Assembly (NCBI RefSeq): GCF_005843885.1
Contig: NZ_CP040443.1
Location: 744,001 to 808,000, forward strand
Length of the DNA stretch: 64,000 nt
Direction of reading: 5' to 3'
DNA from: Escherichia sp. E4742
Lineage (GTDB): Bacteria; Pseudomonadota; Gammaproteobacteria; Enterobacterales; Enterobacteriaceae
The notes beneath the pieces are model-generated. The model had not been told where the DNA came from and did not search any database. It saw nothing but the letters and a program-made list of their open reading frames with translations. Each line of letters opens with the position of its first letter. The first letter of the stretch is position 1. The position numbers and the translations under genes were made by a program. Shown here one piece after another: positions 63,044-64,000 of the stretch.

Positions 63044-64000
63044 TTATTTTTTTCTTCTACGTTTAATTAACTTCATTTCTACTTTAACCGTTTTTTTCAC
63101 CGGTTTTTCTTCAAGGGCGCTTAACATCATTTCGAATGCTTTTTCAGCCCACGCATTTTCATCCTGCTGCATTGACCAGACATTATTAGCGAGAAATCCC
63201 AACATAGGGTGTTCATCGAAAGTACCTATATTGATTTCTGGCGGTACAGCGCCAAAGCGATCGCGAATCGCACGAACGGCTCCCTCAAGCACCGGTAAAG
63301 ACGAGGCGATAAATGCCTGCGGACATCCCTGCTCTTCAATGAGTTTTTCCATAATGACATAGCCGCCTTCAGGAGTATTTACCGGGCCTTCCCTCACCCA
63401 ATCGCGATGGGTAATCCCTTTTTTTGCCAACGCATTCAAATAACCTGTCAGACGATCGCTAATACTCGGCAAACCGGCATCTCCCAGCAAAAACCATACT
63501 GGTGCCTGCCCGGCCTCAAGAATATTTTGTGTCAGTTTTTCACCGCCAGAAATATTATTACTCTCTACCAATGCGTTATCGGTATATTTAAAATCACGAT
63601 CGAGTAAAACCATTGGCTTACGAATTTTGCGTAAATGATGCTGCTGATTTTCCAGCGTCGAAGGAACAATAAAAAGACCATCTACATTTCGTGCAATAAA
63701 TGCTTTCGTCAATTTATTTTCATAGTCAACGTCATCATAAGTACAACTGATCGTAAGTTGATATCCGGAACGTCGACAGCGTTGTTCGAGTTTTTCAGCC
63801 AGCGTAGCAAAAAAGACGTTGGATATGTTGGGAACAATCAACCCTAATGTATCAGTTTTGTTAAGTTTAAGACTGCGAGCGGAATGATTAATGATATAAC
63901 CATAGCGTTCAACATATTCATTGATACGCGTTTGAGTTTTGACGCTGATTCGATATTGTTCCGCTTTTCCATTTAGCACCAGTCGCACGGTCGTAACCGA
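63044..64000 (-). CDS. LacI/Cra-family regulator, 5' end cut by window edge
   Basis: About 319 codons are visible and the start is beyond the window: at the edge the frame already reads SVTTVRLVLNGKA, the middle of a LacI helix-turn-helix. The NGKAEQYRISVKTQTRINEY motif is closest to Cra (FruR). The sugar-binding domain (LGLIVPNISNVFFATLAEKLE, DGLFIVPS, VLLDRDF) follows, and the C-terminus is very basic (KLIKRRRKK). It is on the same strand as fucA, where K-12 has the divergent fucP, and belongs to a variant fuc-adjacent segment. Its ligand is unknown. Confidence 0.88.
   Translation of the reverse strand, partial: SVTTVRLVLNGKAEQYRISVKTQTRINEYVERYGYIINHSARSLKLNKTDTLGLIVPNISNVFFATLAEKLEQRCRRSGYQLTISCTYDDVDYENKLTKAFIARNVDGLFIVPSTLENQQHHLRKIRKPMVLLDRDFKYTDNALVESNNISGGEKLTQNILEAGQAPVWFLLGDAGLPSISDRLTGYLNALAKKGITHRDWVREGPVNTPEGGYVIMEKLIEEQGCPQAFIASSLPVLEGAVRAIRDRFGAVPPEINIGTFDEHPMLGFLANNVWSMQQDENAWAEKAFEMMLSALEEKPVKKTVKVEMKLIKRRRKK

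Overview
The window is a chromosomal segment of Escherichia coli (not K-12). The gene order nlpD-pcm-surE-truD-ispF-ispD-ftsB, cysDNC, iap, CRISPR-cas, cysJIH, queD, the ygc cluster, eno-pyrG-mazG-relA-rlmD-barA, csrB-syd, queF-ppnN, sdaCB-xni-fucOA is the E. coli order, and the proteins I remember from K-12 are almost identical. No phage genes, insertion sequences, tRNA or rRNA genes were seen. Family assignments are from memory and motif reading; no database was searched.

Layout. 1-4.7 kb: stationary-phase/repair and isoprenoid genes on the minus strand. 4.7-7.7 kb: sulfate activation (cysDNC). 7.9-9.0 kb: iap. 9.0-19.9 kb: a complete type I-E CRISPR-Cas locus: array I (32 repeats, 31 spacers), cas2-cas1-casE-casD-casC-casB-casA and cas3. 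The cas proteins look like the second E. coli I-E variant, not the K-12 one. 20.1-20.4 kb: a hok/sok toxin-antitoxin pair. 20.5-24.9 kb: sulfite and PAPS reduction (cysJIH). 25.2-36.4 kb: queD and a poorly understood catabolic cluster (ygcN to ygcE) with dehydrogenases, an ETF pair, two MFS transporters, a sugar-type kinase and a GlpP-like antiterminator. 36.4-37.0 kb: array II (10 repeats). 37.3-51.2 kb: queE, a LemA/TPM trio, eno, pyrG, mazG, relA, rlmD, barA. 51.5-64 kb: yqcA, truC, yqcC, csrB, syd, queF, ppnN, sdaCB, xni, fucO, fucA and a truncated LacI/Cra-like regulator.

The most interesting signal is in the 464-bp gap between casA and cas3 (about 17.05-17.23 kb). Two CRISPR-repeat-like hairpins, the first heavily mutated but with compensatory changes that keep its stem, flank one 33-nt spacer. 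An extended -10 element would start transcription right at the first hairpin. The spacer matches an AAG-flanked site just upstream, on the likely cas operon promoter. The match is imperfect, and mismatches fall at positions 6, 12, 18 and 24, where Cascade flips bases out. This is the architecture of a self-repressing crRNA-like RNA (CreR type): when Cascade is plentiful it should use this RNA to shut down cas transcription without cutting the chromosome.

A second candidate regulatory system is the ygcW/yqcE divergent region. Both mRNAs begin with leaders sharing a conserved motif that overlaps the 5' arm of a strong intrinsic terminator, around a perfect CRP site, and the cluster encodes a GlpP-family antiterminator (YgcP). 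Other points: mazEF and gudPXD, present in K-12, are absent here, and fucA looks like a recombination mosaic next to an unfamiliar regulator where K-12 has fucP.
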